A stretch of DNA of 64,000 nucleotides from Corynebacterium sp. P3-F1 (lineage in GTDB: Bacteria; Actinomycetota; Actinomycetes; Mycobacteriales; Mycobacteriaceae). The notes under the pieces were generated by a model. That model was not told where the DNA came from. It ran no database searches and saw nothing but the letters and a program-made list of their open reading frames with translations. Below are positions 1 through 8,352 of the stretch, piece by piece. Position 1 is the stretch's first letter; every line of letters starts with the position of its first letter. The position numbers and the translations under genes are program-made. The stretch is from NCBI RefSeq assembly GCF_030503635.1, contig NZ_CP129965.1:1302001-1366000 (forward strand), written 5' to 3'.

Positions 1-518
1 CTGAGCTTTTGACCCTGATCCGGGAGATCGAGGAAGAAAACGCCTACCGCCTCGCAGCGGGCAAACTCGCTCTTTCGGTGGCGTGCTACCCGTCCGGGCA
101 CGCGGAATCGCCCACGCCCGACCTCGATTTGGACGTGCTCTTGTCCAAGCAGCGGCTCGGCGCGGATTTCGCCATTACGCAACTGTTTTTCGAGGCGGAG
201 GATTACCTTCGCTTCGCGGAGCAGTCCCGGATGGCGGGCGTGCGCATCCCCCTGATCCCCGGCATCATGCCTATGACGAGCCTGAAGCGGGCCCAGCGCA
301 TGGGCGTGCTGTCGGGGATCGAGGTGCCGCAGCGTGTCGTCGATAAGCTGGCGGCGGCGAGCGACCCGGACGAGGAATACGAGGTGGGCATGCAGCTCAC
401 CGCGGAACTCGCCGGCAAGCTTCTCGACGCCGGCGTGGGCGGCCTGCACATCTACACCCACAACAACCTGGCGGTGACGCAAGACCTGCTGTCGCGGCTC
501 GGAATCGAACCTAAATAG
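1..518 (+). CDS. metF: Methylenetetrahydrofolate reductase MetF, C-terminal part (5' end outside window)
   Basis: Reduces 5,10-methylene-THF to 5-methyl-THF, the methyl donor for methionine synthesis. The reading frame is open from the left edge of the window, so the gene begins upstream; about 172 codons are visible. The stretch GADFAITQLFFEAEDYLRF near visible residue 55 is the typical MetF barrel strand that contacts FAD and folate, followed by the PGIMPM loop. The stop codon is 20 bases ahead of metE, so the two very probably form one operon that supplies and then uses methyl-THF. One copy of the window-wide 11-mer CGTCGATAAGC lies inside it at 338-348. Confidence 0.93.
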   Translation, partial: ELLTLIREIEEENAYRLAAGKLALSVACYPSGHAESPTPDLDLDVLLSKQRLGADFAITQLFFEAEDYLRFAEQSRMAGVRIPLIPGIMPMTSLKRAQRMGVLSGIEVPQRVVDKLAAASDPDEEYEVGMQLTAELAGKLLDAGVGGLHIYTHNNLAVTQDLLSRLGIEPK

Positions 519-538
519 CAAACCCCCAAGGAGAAACT

Positions 539-2794
539 GTGAGTACTTTCCCCAAGGCCACGATCGAGGGTTACCCCCGCATCGGCGCCAACCGTGAGCT
601 CAAGCGCGCGCTGGAGTCCTACTGGTCCGGCCGCATCGACGCCGACACCTTCCGCACGACCACTCGTGCACTGCGCATCGACACCTACAACCATCTGCGC
701 GACCTCGGCCTGACCGAGGACTACGCCATCCCGGCGGATGTCGCCTACTACGACCAGGTGCTCGAGACCGGCCTCACCGTCGGCCTGATCGCCGGCGGCA
801 CCGACCTGGACGAGGAATTTGCTCTGGCCCGCGGCAACGACACCCGCGTTCCGCTCGAGATGACCAAGTGGTTCGACACCAACTACCACTACCTCGTGCC
901 CGAGGTTGAAGCTGGCCAGGACATCACCCCGGCATCGGAGCGCGTGCTTCGTCTCGTCGAGGAAGCTCGCGAGGCCGGCCACAAGGTCCGCCCGGCGCTC
1001 GTCGGCCCGGTCACCCTCCTCGCCCTGGCCAAGCCGGTCGAGTGGTCGCTGCTGGACAAGCTTGTCGACGCCTACGCTGCCGTCTTCGCCGCCCTCAAGG
1101 AAGCCGGTGTCGAGTGGGTCCAGGTCGCTGAGCCGGCACTGGTCGCCGATCTGTCCACCCCGGACGCTGAGCTGGCCAAGTACACCGAGCAGGCATGGAC
1201 CAAGCTCCTGGCCGAAGAAAACCGCCCGAACGTGTACGTGACCACCCCGTACGGCTCCGCCCGCGAGGGCCTGAACGCCCTGGCCACGGTCGCTCCGGAG
1301 GCAGTCCACGTCGACCTGTCCCCGTGGACCCTCGACGCCGACACCGACTACCCGGCACGCGTCGCCGCCGCCTTCGACGGCAAGGACACCACACTCGTCG
1401 CCGGCCTCATCGACGGCCGCAACGTCTGGGCCGCCAACCTGCGCGAGAAGGTCGAAGTGCTGAACAAGCTGGGCACTGCCGCTGACGCACACGTGTCCAC
1501 CTCCACCTCCCTGCAGCACGTCCCGCACACCCTCAACGCCGAGAAGAACCTCCCGGTCGATGTCGCTCCGTGGCTGTCGTTTGCCGACGAAAAGATCGAG
1601 GAGATCACCGCTCTCGTCGCCGGCGAGGAGAACGCGCCGGAGGCATTCGGCCGCTCCGACCGCGCCGTACGCACCCGCGCAGAGTCCACCCGCATCCACA
1701 ACGCAGCCGTCACCGACCGTGTGGCCAAGCTGCCGGAGGGCACCGTTCAGCGTCAGCCGGAGTTCGCGGAGCGCCAGGAAGCTCAGAAGGAGCTCGGCCT
1801 CCCGGCACTGCCGACCACCACGATCGGTTCCTTCCCGCAGACCACCGAGATCCGCAAGGCCCGCGCCGACCACCGCGCCGGCGAACTCAACGACGAGCAG
1901 TACAACGAGGCGCTCAAGACCGAGGTCAAGAACGTCATCGATCTGCAGGAGCGCCTCGGCCTGGACGTCCTCGTCCACGGTGAGCCGGAGCGCAACGACA
2001 TGGTCCAGTACTTCGCCGAGCTTCTCGACGGCTTCGTGGTCACCGAGAATGGCTGGGTCCAGTCCTACGGCTCCCGCTGCACCCGTCCCCCGATCGTCGT
2101 CGGCGACGTCTCCCGCCCGGAGGCCATGACCACCGAGTGGTCCGCGTACGCGCAGTCTTTGTCCGACAAGCCGGTCAAGGGCATGCTCACCGGCCCGGTC
2201 ACCATCCTGGCCTGGTCCTTCAAGCGCGACGACGTCCCGTTGTCCGTGTCCGCCGACCAGATCGGTGTCGCACTCGCCGACGAGGTCGCCGACCTGGAGA
2301 AGGCCGGCATCAAGGTCATCCAGATCGACGAGCCGGCTCTCCGCGAGCTGCTCCCGCTGCGCGCCGACGACCGTCCGGCCTACCTCGACTGGGCTGTCCG
2401 CGCCTTCCGCCTCGTGGCTCTGGAGGCACAGCCCACCACGCAGATCCACACCCACCTCTGCTACTCCGAGTTCGGCCAGATCATCGACGCCGTCGCCGGC
2501 CTTGATGCCGACGTCACCTCCATCGAGGCCGCGCGTTCCAAGATGGAGCTGCTCGAGGACATCGACGAGACCTTCCACGCCGAGATCGGCCCGGGTGTCT
2601 ACGACATCCACTCCCCGCGCGTGCCGTCCAAGGAGGAGATGGTCGAGCTGATCAAGGCCGCCCTGGATAACGTCCCGGCCGAGCGCCTGTGGGTCAACCC
2701 GGACTGCGGCCTGAAGACCCGCGGCTACGCCGAGGTCGAGCCGGCACTGGCCAACATGGTCGCCGCCCGCGACGAGGTCGCCCAGGGGCTCTAG
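539..2794 (+). CDS. metE: Cobalamin-independent methionine synthase MetE
   Basis: Transfers the methyl group of 5-methyl-THF-triglutamate to homocysteine without B12; cytosolic, last step of methionine synthesis. The product is 751 residues, normal for the family. It starts at GTG 539 with the ribosome site AAGGAG about 6-11 bases upstream. The N-terminal barrel opens with the family motif [12 protein letters not shown]; the C-terminal barrel opens with [10 protein letters not shown], carries [13 protein letters not shown], and keeps the zinc ligands in THLCYSEF and [12 protein letters not shown]. It follows metF by 20 bases. Codon use is strongly biased to G/C-ending codons, consistent with high expression. 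No obvious riboswitch precedes it. Confidence 0.97.
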   Translation: MSTFPKATIEGYPRIGANRELKRALESYWSGRIDADTFRTTTRALRIDTYNHLRDLGLTEDYAIPADVAYYDQVLETGLTVGLIAGGTDLDEEFALARGNDTRVPLEMTKWFDTNYHYLVPEVEAGQDITPASERVLRLVEEAREAGHKVRPALVGPVTLLALAKPVEWSLLDKLVDAYAAVFAALKEAGVEWVQVAEPALVADLSTPDAELAKYTEQAWTKLLAEENRPNVYVTTPYGSAREGLNALATVAPEAVHVDLSPWTLDADTDYPARVAAAFDGKDTTLVAGLIDGRNVWAANLREKVEVLNKLGTAADAHVSTSTSLQHVPHTLNAEKNLPVDVAPWLSFADEKIEEITALVAGEENAPEAFGRSDRAVRTRAESTRIHNAAVTDRVAKLPEGTVQRQPEFAERQEAQKELGLPALPTTTIGSFPQTTEIRKARADHRAGELNDEQYNEALKTEVKNVIDLQERLGLDVLVHGEPERNDMVQYFAELLDGFVVTENGWVQSYGSRCTRPPIVVGDVSRPEAMTTEWSAYAQSLSDKPVKGMLTGPVTILAWSFKRDDVPLSVSADQIGVALADEVADLEKAGIKVIQIDEPALRELLPLRADDRPAYLDWAVRAFRLVALEAQPTTQIHTHLCYSEFGQIIDAVAGLDADVTSIEAARSKMELLEDIDETFHAEIGPGVYDIHSPRVPSKEEMVELIKAALDNVPAERLWVNPDCGLKTRGYAEVEPALANMVAARDEVAQGL

Positions 2795-2834
2795 ACTCCT
2801 ACGGCCCCTCAGACCGGCCGACTCACTCCTAGAT

Positions 2835-2896
2835 CCAGCTACTAGGATCCAGCCATTCGCCTGAAAAGGTGCAATTAGCTGGATCCAAGTAGCTGG
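2835..2896 (+). terminator. 19-bp inverted repeat after metE, probable terminator
   Basis: Arms at 2835-2853 and 2878-2896 pair with one mismatch around a 24-base loop; each arm contains GGATCC. The right arm is followed by the T-rich stretch TTTCTCATTT. It lies 40 bases after the metE stop and before the ppiA promoter, so a transcription terminator is the simplest reading, although the loop is larger than usual. Confidence 0.5.
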
Positions 2897-3005
2897 TTTC
2901 TCATTTGGGGCGGGTTTTGTGGCGGGCAGGTCGGCGCCGAAGCCGATGCGGGTGCCGGCTCGGGTCCAGCGACGGCTCTCCTGCGGGACGCGTATCCTAG
3001 ACCGC

Positions 3006-3530
3006 ATGACTCAGAAGACTCAGACAATGACGTTCCACACCAACCACGGCGACATCGTGGTCGACCTCTTCGGCAATCACGCCCCGACCACGATCGAGGT
3101 CATCACCGGCCTAGCCAAGGGCACCCAGGAGTACTCCACCAAGAACGCGTCCGGCTCGAATGAGGGTCCGTTCTATGACGGAGCTATTTTCCACCGCATT
3201 ATCCCGGGCTTCATGATTCAGGGCGGCGACCCGACCGGCACCGGCACCGGCGGCCCGGGCTTCCAGTTCGCCGACGAGTTCCACCCGGAGCTCCAGTTCG
3301 ACCGTCCGTACCTGCTGGCCATGGCTAATGCGGGCCCGGGCACGAACGGTTCCCAGTTCTTCATCACGGTCGCGCAGACCCCGCACCTGAACAACCGCCA
3401 CACCATCTTCGGCGAGGTCACGGACGAGGCATCCAAGGAGGTCGTCGACGAGATCTCTAACGTCGAGACGGGCCGTATGGACCGCCCGGTCGAAGACGTG
3501 GTCATCGAGTCCGTCACGGTCTCGGAGTAG
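3006..3530 (+). CDS. ppiA: Peptidyl-prolyl cis-trans isomerase, cyclophilin type
   Basis: Catalyses proline isomerisation in folding proteins; the absence of a signal peptide points to the cytoplasm. The 174-residue product has the cyclophilin core: [17 protein letters not shown] (catalytic Arg in FHR), [18 protein letters not shown], and a HTIFGEV strand. I chose ATG 3006 because TATCCT at 2993-2998 ends 7 bases before it, which fits a leaderless transcript; a longer frame upstream has no family similarity. The same gene followed by a rhomboid protease gene is found ahead of the pknB cluster in other corynebacteria. Confidence 0.94.
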   Translation: MTQKTQTMTFHTNHGDIVVDLFGNHAPTTIEVITGLAKGTQEYSTKNASGSNEGPFYDGAIFHRIIPGFMIQGGDPTGTGTGGPGFQFADEFHPELQFDRPYLLAMANAGPGTNGSQFFITVAQTPHLNNRHTIFGEVTDEASKEVVDEISNVETGRMDRPVEDVVIESVTVSE

Positions 3531-3538
3531 TTCACAGG

Positions 3539-4186
3539 TTGAACCGCGTCCTTTACGGCGCCCCCGCCACAGCCGTCATTGTAGCGCTGTGCGTGGGGGC
3601 GTTCCTCGTTGCGGCGCTCGACGCGCATTCGCTTATCGACGTCATCTGGTCCTCCCGCGCCGGCACCTTCACGGTCCTGTGGGGCCCCTTCGTCGTCGAC
3701 GAGCGCTTCGGCTGGCTTCGAGCACTGACCTCCGGGTTCATGCACTTGGACATCACTCATCTAGTGGTGAACGTGCTCATGCTCGTTGTTGTCGGTGCCG
3801 CTGTTGAGCGCGCCGTGGGCACGGGTCCCTTTGCGCTGGCCTATATCGCCGGTGTTCTGGGAGGCTCGGCGGCGGTGCTGATGTTCGGTTTTGACGAACC
3901 CACCGCTGGCGCTTCGGGAGCTCTCTACGCTTTAATGGCGTTGCTCGTGGCAGTCGCAGCGCGCAGCCACGCTGACCTCCGGGCACCGCTGGTGTTGGTT
4001 TGCGGCAACCTCATCTTCACGTTGATCACGCCGAATGTGAGCCTGTGGGGTCACCTCGGCGGGCTCATCGCCGGCACGCTCATGGCTGCTCCGCTCACCT
4101 CGCAGGACGCGCGTGTCCGCTGGGGAGGTGCGGCGGTTGGTTTGGCAGCTGCGGCTGCTGCGAGCACTGTCCCGATCTGGGCTTGA
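3539..4186 (+). CDS. Rhomboid family intramembrane serine protease
   Basis: Predicted to cleave membrane proteins within the bilayer. The 215-residue protein is almost entirely hydrophobic with about six membrane segments. The catalytic pair is visible: Ser in GASGALYAL and His in WGHLGGLIAG of the last segment, plus the conserved HLVVNVLML region (His and Asn that form the oxyanion site). The start codon is TTG 3539, eight bases after the ppiA stop, with GGAG as a weak ribosome site inside the ppiA end, so it is probably co-transcribed with ppiA. The substrate is unknown. One copy of the 11-mer (reverse orientation) is at 3631-3641. Confidence 0.88.
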   Translation: MNRVLYGAPATAVIVALCVGAFLVAALDAHSLIDVIWSSRAGTFTVLWGPFVVDERFGWLRALTSGFMHLDITHLVVNVLMLVVVGAAVERAVGTGPFALAYIAGVLGGSAAVLMFGFDEPTAGASGALYALMALLVAVAARSHADLRAPLVLVCGNLIFTLITPNVSLWGHLGGLIAGTLMAAPLTSQDARVRWGGAAVGLAAAAAASTVPIWA

Positions 4187-4246
4187 AAAAGCTGCCGGTG
4201 AAATAAGTTATGGCGAATATCCCGTGACGCTCGTACCGTTGTGTAC

Positions 4247-5641
4247 ATGCCAACGAAATTCCGCGTACAAAATCCGCAGACCAACGAAATTGTCGAAAGC
4301 TTCGACTTCATCACCGACGACGAACTAGAGCAGGCGCTGTCCACCGCGAGCGAAACGTTCAAGCAGTGGCGTGAAAAGAGCTTCGAAGAGCGCGCCGAGA
4401 TCCTCCACAAGGTCGCATCGCTTTTCGACGAAAAGCGCGACGAACTCTCCCGCACCATCGCCGAAGAAATGGGCAAGTCCATCACTGAGGGTGACGGTGA
4501 GGTCGACGATGTCGTTGAGATCTTCAACTACTACGCCGACAACGGCGCAAAGTTCGGTGCCGACGAAGAAATTCCGAACAACCAGGGTGGCGCGTCCATC
4601 ATGCGCAAGGTCCCGCTCGGGGTCATCGTGGGCGTCATGCCTTGGAACTTCCCCTACTACCAAGTCGCACGGTTCGCGGCACCGGCGCTCATGGCCGGAA
4701 ACGTCGTGATGGTCAAGCACGCCGAGATCTGCCCGCGCTCCTCCGCGGCGATCGAGCAGATCTTCGACGAGGCTGGCGCCCCGAAGGGCCTGTACACCAA
4801 CATTTATGCAGAGCACTCCCAGATCTCCACCCTGATCGAGGATGACCGCGTGCAGGGCATCTCCCTGACCGGATCCGAGACCGCCGGCCGCGCCATCGCT
4901 TCCCAGGCAGGCCAGGCACTGAAGAAGTGCGTGCTGGAACTCGGCGGCACCGACGCTTACCTCGTGCTGGACTCTTCCGACGTGAAGGCCGCGGCTGAGA
5001 CGGCGTGGCAGAAGCGCGTCGGCAACGTCGGCCAGGCATGCACGGCGAACAAGCGCATCATCGTTATGGAGGACATCTACGATGAGTTCGTGCAGGAGCT
5101 GGTGAAGCTGGCATCCTCCTACAGCGAGGGCGACCCGCTCAACCCGGGTGAGGGCAACGAGTACTACCCGCTGTCCTCCCGCGATGCCGCCGAGATGCTC
5201 GCGCAGCAGCTGCGCGTCGCTGTGGATGAAGGCGCTAACCTGCACGTCGGTGGCGAGGTCACCGGCAAGGGCGCTTACATCACCCCTGCTGTGATCACCG
5301 ACATCCCCGTCGGTTCCGATTCCTTCTACGAGGAGTTCTTCGGCCCGGTCGCAGAGGTGTACAAGGCCTCGTCCGAGGAAGAGGCAATCGAGCTGGCTAA
5401 CGATTCCCGCTACGGTCTCGGCGGCGCCGTGATGTCTGAGGATGAGGAGCGCGCGAAGAAGGTGGCCGCGAAGATCGACACCGGCATGATCCACGTGAAC
5501 ATCCCGCAGGCCCGCGGTGCCGAGCTGCCGTTTGGTGGAGTGAAGGCGTCGGGCTTGGGCCGTGAGCTCGGTCCGTTGGGAATGGACGAGTTTGTGAACA
5601 AGCAGCGTTACTACGTCGCGGGTTCCGACTCTGCGGTGTAA
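4247..5641 (+). CDS. NAD(P)-dependent aldehyde dehydrogenase, succinate-semialdehyde type
   Basis: Oxidises an aldehyde to the acid; closest in type to succinate-semialdehyde dehydrogenases. The 464-residue protein carries the cofactor-pocket motif MPWNFPYYQ, the general-base region LELGGTDAYLVL and the nucleophile in GQACTANKR (Cys). ATG 4247 is preferred over GTG 4241 because TACCGT at 4234-4239 lies 7 bases upstream, a leaderless arrangement. It has no apparent operon partner. A second enzyme of the same broad family is at 20177-21679 (gabD2), from which this one differs in most positions, so their substrates may differ. The gene ends at the DnaA-box-rich gap. Confidence 0.87.
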   Translation: MPTKFRVQNPQTNEIVESFDFITDDELEQALSTASETFKQWREKSFEERAEILHKVASLFDEKRDELSRTIAEEMGKSITEGDGEVDDVVEIFNYYADNGAKFGADEEIPNNQGGASIMRKVPLGVIVGVMPWNFPYYQVARFAAPALMAGNVVMVKHAEICPRSSAAIEQIFDEAGAPKGLYTNIYAEHSQISTLIEDDRVQGISLTGSETAGRAIASQAGQALKKCVLELGGTDAYLVLDSSDVKAAAETAWQKRVGNVGQACTANKRIIVMEDIYDEFVQELVKLASSYSEGDPLNPGEGNEYYPLSSRDAAEMLAQQLRVAVDEGANLHVGGEVTGKGAYITPAVITDIPVGSDSFYEEFFGPVAEVYKASSEEEAIELANDSRYGLGGAVMSEDEERAKKVAAKIDTGMIHVNIPQARGAELPFGGVKASGLGRELGPLGMDEFVNKQRYYVAGSDSAV

Positions 5642-5918
5642 GCATCCGCTCACACCACCCCGCACAGAGTTATCCACAGGGTGTGGAAGAACCTGTGGAT
5701 TAGTCACTGCCGTCCCACTTTCCCCAAGCTGTGGATAACTCGATTTCACCCCGTTGAACTGCAAATAACAGTTGCTATTCACGGGGTTGTGCACAGCCCT
5801 GTGAAAAATGACCTGCAGGTTCCGGGAAGGGGACTGTTGGGGATAAACCGGTGAAGAACACACCGTGATTTCCACACGTTGATTTCCACACGTTTCGAAC
5901 CTGCTGAGTGGGGGCATG
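5642..5918. other. Gene-free stretch with a DnaA-box cluster, a 28-bp palindrome and a 14-bp tandem repeat
   Basis: Two perfect DnaA boxes TTATCCACA lie at 5670-5678 (plus) and 5730-5738 (minus). Near matches are TGTGGATTA 5694-5702, TGTGGGGATAA-type TGGGGATAA 5838-5846, TGTGAAAAA 5800-5808 and two ATTTCCACA at 5868-5876 and 5882-5890. The last two are part of a perfect tandem repeat GATTTCCACACGTT at 5867-5880 and 5881-5894. A 28-bp imperfect palindrome centred on TGTGCACA spans 5778-5805. The stretch lies between a convergent pair of genes, so it is not an obvious promoter region. It looks like a DnaA-binding locus; whether it is part of oriC cannot be told here. Confidence 0.7.
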
Positions 5919-5920
5919 AA

Positions 5921-5949
5921 AAAACCAGCGCTGGTGCAGCGCTGGTTTT
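5921..5949 (-). terminator. Intrinsic terminator downstream of crgA
   Basis: AAAACCAGCGCTG at 5921-5933 pairs perfectly with CAGCGCTGGTTTT at 5937-5949 across a three-base loop. On the minus strand the stem is followed by a run of T, 22 bases after the crgA stop codon. With T on one side and A on the other it could also stop plus-strand transcription. Confidence 0.9.
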
Positions 5950-5970
5950 CCTGTTGCTGGGGTTGCCGGC

Positions 5971-6249
5971 TTAGCGCCAACCCATGGTCATAAGCAGGCC
6001 GATGATGAAGCCGCCGAAGCCGATCGCGTAATTCCACGGACCGAGCTCGTTCATGAACGGGATCTGGGGGCCGGCGAGGTAATTGACCACCAGCCACAGC
6101 AGGCCGACGAGCATGAACCCGAACATCAAGGTCTTGTACCAGACCGGGGTGCCGCCGGTATTGATCTTCACCGGGGTGCGGTTCGCGCCGGTGGATGTGG
6201 TGATGGATGGGGTGCTGACGGTGTCCTTAGTGACCTTTGCCTTAGGCAT
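5971..6249 (-). CDS. crgA: Cell division protein CrgA
   Basis: Small membrane protein of the actinobacterial divisome that recruits or stabilises FtsZ-ring partners such as penicillin-binding proteins. The 92-residue product has a charged N-terminal tail, then two membrane segments (about residues 40-60 and 70-90) with the family signature TPVWYKTLMFGFMLVGLLW and GPWNYAIGFGGFIIGL. Start ATG 6249 has AAGGA nine bases upstream. It lies downstream of pknB on the same strand, as in mycobacteria and other corynebacteria, though 149 bases separate them. Confidence 0.95.
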   Translation of the reverse strand: MPKAKVTKDTVSTPSITTSTGANRTPVKINTGGTPVWYKTLMFGFMLVGLLWLVVNYLAGPQIPFMNELGPWNYAIGFGGFIIGLLMTMGWR

Positions 6250-6374
6250 GTTGCACGTCCTTCATCGTGCGCTGCCAGATGCGGAGCGCTTTCGGCTCCG
6301 CTGGGTAGGCAGCGCGAGGTGTCTATCGGGATCTTCTGAGCGCTGACTTTACCAGCAGGAAGCCGCGGCTCCCA

Positions 6375-6407
6375 CGCCGGCTACGGGCGTCTCGCCGGCT
6401 ACGGGCG
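6375..6407. repeat. Tandem 15-bp repeat across the pknB stop codon
   Basis: CGCCGGCTACGGGCG occurs at 6375-6389 and 6393-6407, a period of 18 bases. The second copy holds the pknB stop codon (6399-6401), so the first looks like a small duplication of the end of pknB. No function is evident. Confidence 0.6.
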
Positions 6408-8330
6408 CGGGAGGACGCTCTCAACGCCCTCGCGGATCGGGTTCTTCCAGATGTCGACAGTGATGTCGGAGTCTTTGCGGATCTCGGTTCCCTCCGGCGG
6501 GCGGTGCCCGGCGATGAGGCCGTGATCGTTCAGATCCGGGGTTTCCACTGGTTGACCGAACTTCAAGGAGCCAGTCCAGCCCTGGCTGCGCAGGGTCGCT
6601 TCGGCCTGTTCCCAGTTCTGGCGGACCAGCTTCGGCATCTTCATCAGCATCCCGTTGGACACACGCAGTTCAATGGTCGTGCCGCGGTCTACCTCGGATC
6701 CCTGGCCAGCGACGGCGAGAACCTCATCCTTCGGTTTGAGGGAGTCCACTTCGACCGTTGTCGCCTTCAAGCCCAGGGAGGCCAGCAGGGACTCCGCTTG
6801 GCCGGCGTTCATGCCCTCCAGCGAGGGGACCTGGATCTGCTCCCTGCCGTCGGAGACAGTCACTCTCACCTTCGACCCCTTCGACAACTGGGAGCCGGCA
6901 GCTGGCTCCTGCGACATGATCACGCCCACGGGGACGGTGTCGGAGTGTTCGCGCTTGATGTCGTCAGCAAGCTTGAGCCCAACTTTTTCAAGCGCGGCGG
7001 CTGCGTCTTGGGGGCTCAAGTCGGTGAGGTCGGGCACATCCGTGATTTCGCGTCCGGACGACACTGTGAGGGTGATGTTCGTGCCTTTCTGCAACTGCGA
7101 GCCCTCGGTCGGGTTAGTGCTCAGAACTTGGCCGCGGGGAACTTCCGGATGGGGAGCCTCGTTGACCGTGACCTGCAGGCCCAGTTTCTCCAGCTCCTGG
7201 ACAGCCTCATCGCGATTCTTGCCCACGACTTTGGGCACGAAGACCATGTCCTTGGCTACTTCTTCCTCGTCGTCGTTACGCACCTTGTTGAAGGCGAACG
7301 CACCGCCACCCAACAACATCACGGCCGCCATCAAGATCGCAAGGACCTTCATGCCGGTATTTTCGCCACCTTTTTTGGACTTCTGGGTCTCTTTGCGGTG
7401 CTGGGCGTACCGGCTTTCCTCCGGAACGGGGGCAGGAGCGTCCGCCAAGTCTGTCTCGGACAGGTGGTTGTGTGCTGCCTCGGTGACCGCACCACGCTCA
7501 AGACGCTGCAGGTCGTCGGCCATTTCCAGGGCCGTCTGGTACCGGTCCGCCGGGTGCTTCGCCATTGCGGTGAGGATCACCGCGTCGACGTTGACCGCCT
7601 CCGATTCCGTGAGATCCGGGATCCGCGCGCTCGGCGGTTCCGGGTCTTCCTGGACGTGCTGGTAAGCGACGGCAAACGGGGTTTCGCCCTCAAACGGCGG
7701 TGTGCCCGTGACCGCCTCGTACATGACGCAGCCGAGGGCGTAGAGGTCACTGCGGTTATCGGCCGTCTTACCCCGCGCCTGCTCTGGGGAGAGGTACTGG
7801 GCGGTGCCGATCACGGCGGACGTCTGCGTCATCGCCGCAGTGGAATCGTCCAGTGCGCGCGCGATGCCGAAGTCCATCACCTTCACCTCGCCGGTGCTGG
7901 TGATCATGATGTTTGCGGGTTTGACATCCCGGTGGATGATTCCGGAGTCGTGGCTGGCCTGCAGCGCGAGCGTGACCGGGTAGAGCAGCGCAGCTGCTTC
8001 TTCCGGCCGCAGTGGGCCGTCTTCGCGCACAATCGCGCGGAGATCCCGGCCCTTGATGTGTTCCATCACGATGTACGGAATGGAGATGCCCTCGACAATA
8101 GTTTCGCCGGTGTCGTAGACCGCGACAATATTCGGGTGGTTCAATCGCGCCGAGTTCTGTGCCTCCTTGCGGAACCGTTCCCGGAAATTCTCGTCCCGGG
8201 CCATGTCGATCTTGAGCATTTTGACTGCCACTTCGCGGCCCAGGAGTGTGTCCGTGGCCACGTAGACGTCGGACATGCCGCCGGTGCCGATGGAGTTACC
8301 AAGCTGGTAACGGTCGCCGATGAGAGTCAT
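6399..8330 (-). CDS. pknB: Serine/threonine protein kinase PknB with four PASTA domains
   Basis: Membrane kinase that senses cell-wall fragments outside and phosphorylates growth and division proteins inside. In 643 residues: kinase domain (1-275) with GTGGMSDVY glycine loop, VAVKML lysine, HRDVKPANI catalytic loop, DFGIA and a TQTSAVIGTAQYLSPEQ activation loop; a basic juxtamembrane linker; one membrane segment near residue 330; then four PASTA repeats to the C-terminus. ATG 8330 has AAGGA ten bases upstream. It is the last gene of the operon fhaA-fhaB-pstP-rodA-pbpA-pknA-pknB; PstP, three genes upstream, is its expected phosphatase. Confidence 0.97.
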   Translation of the reverse strand: MTLIGDRYQLGNSIGTGGMSDVYVATDTLLGREVAVKMLKIDMARDENFRERFRKEAQNSARLNHPNIVAVYDTGETIVEGISIPYIVMEHIKGRDLRAIVREDGPLRPEEAAALLYPVTLALQASHDSGIIHRDVKPANIMITSTGEVKVMDFGIARALDDSTAAMTQTSAVIGTAQYLSPEQARGKTADNRSDLYALGCVMYEAVTGTPPFEGETPFAVAYQHVQEDPEPPSARIPDLTESEAVNVDAVILTAMAKHPADRYQTALEMADDLQRLERGAVTEAAHNHLSETDLADAPAPVPEESRYAQHRKETQKSKKGGENTGMKVLAILMAAVMLLGGGAFAFNKVRNDDEEEVAKDMVFVPKVVGKNRDEAVQELEKLGLQVTVNEAPHPEVPRGQVLSTNPTEGSQLQKGTNITLTVSSGREITDVPDLTDLSPQDAAAALEKVGLKLADDIKREHSDTVPVGVIMSQEPAAGSQLSKGSKVRVTVSDGREQIQVPSLEGMNAGQAESLLASLGLKATTVEVDSLKPKDEVLAVAGQGSEVDRGTTIELRVSNGMLMKMPKLVRQNWEQAEATLRSQGWTGSLKFGQPVETPDLNDHGLIAGHRPPEGTEIRKDSDITVDIWKNPIREGVESVLPRP

Positions 8331-8352
8331 GTGTCGAAGGTCCTTATGGGGT

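Noticed and set aside
452..3007. An 851-codon open frame antisense to metE
   Set aside because: It mirrors the high-GC codon pattern of metE, has no family motifs and is mostly Gly/Val/Asp/Arg; metE is unmistakable on the other strand.
4325..6097. A 590-codon minus frame through the aldehyde dehydrogenase and the DnaA-box gap
   Set aside because: It runs across non-coding DNA and into crgA out of frame, without any recognisable domain.
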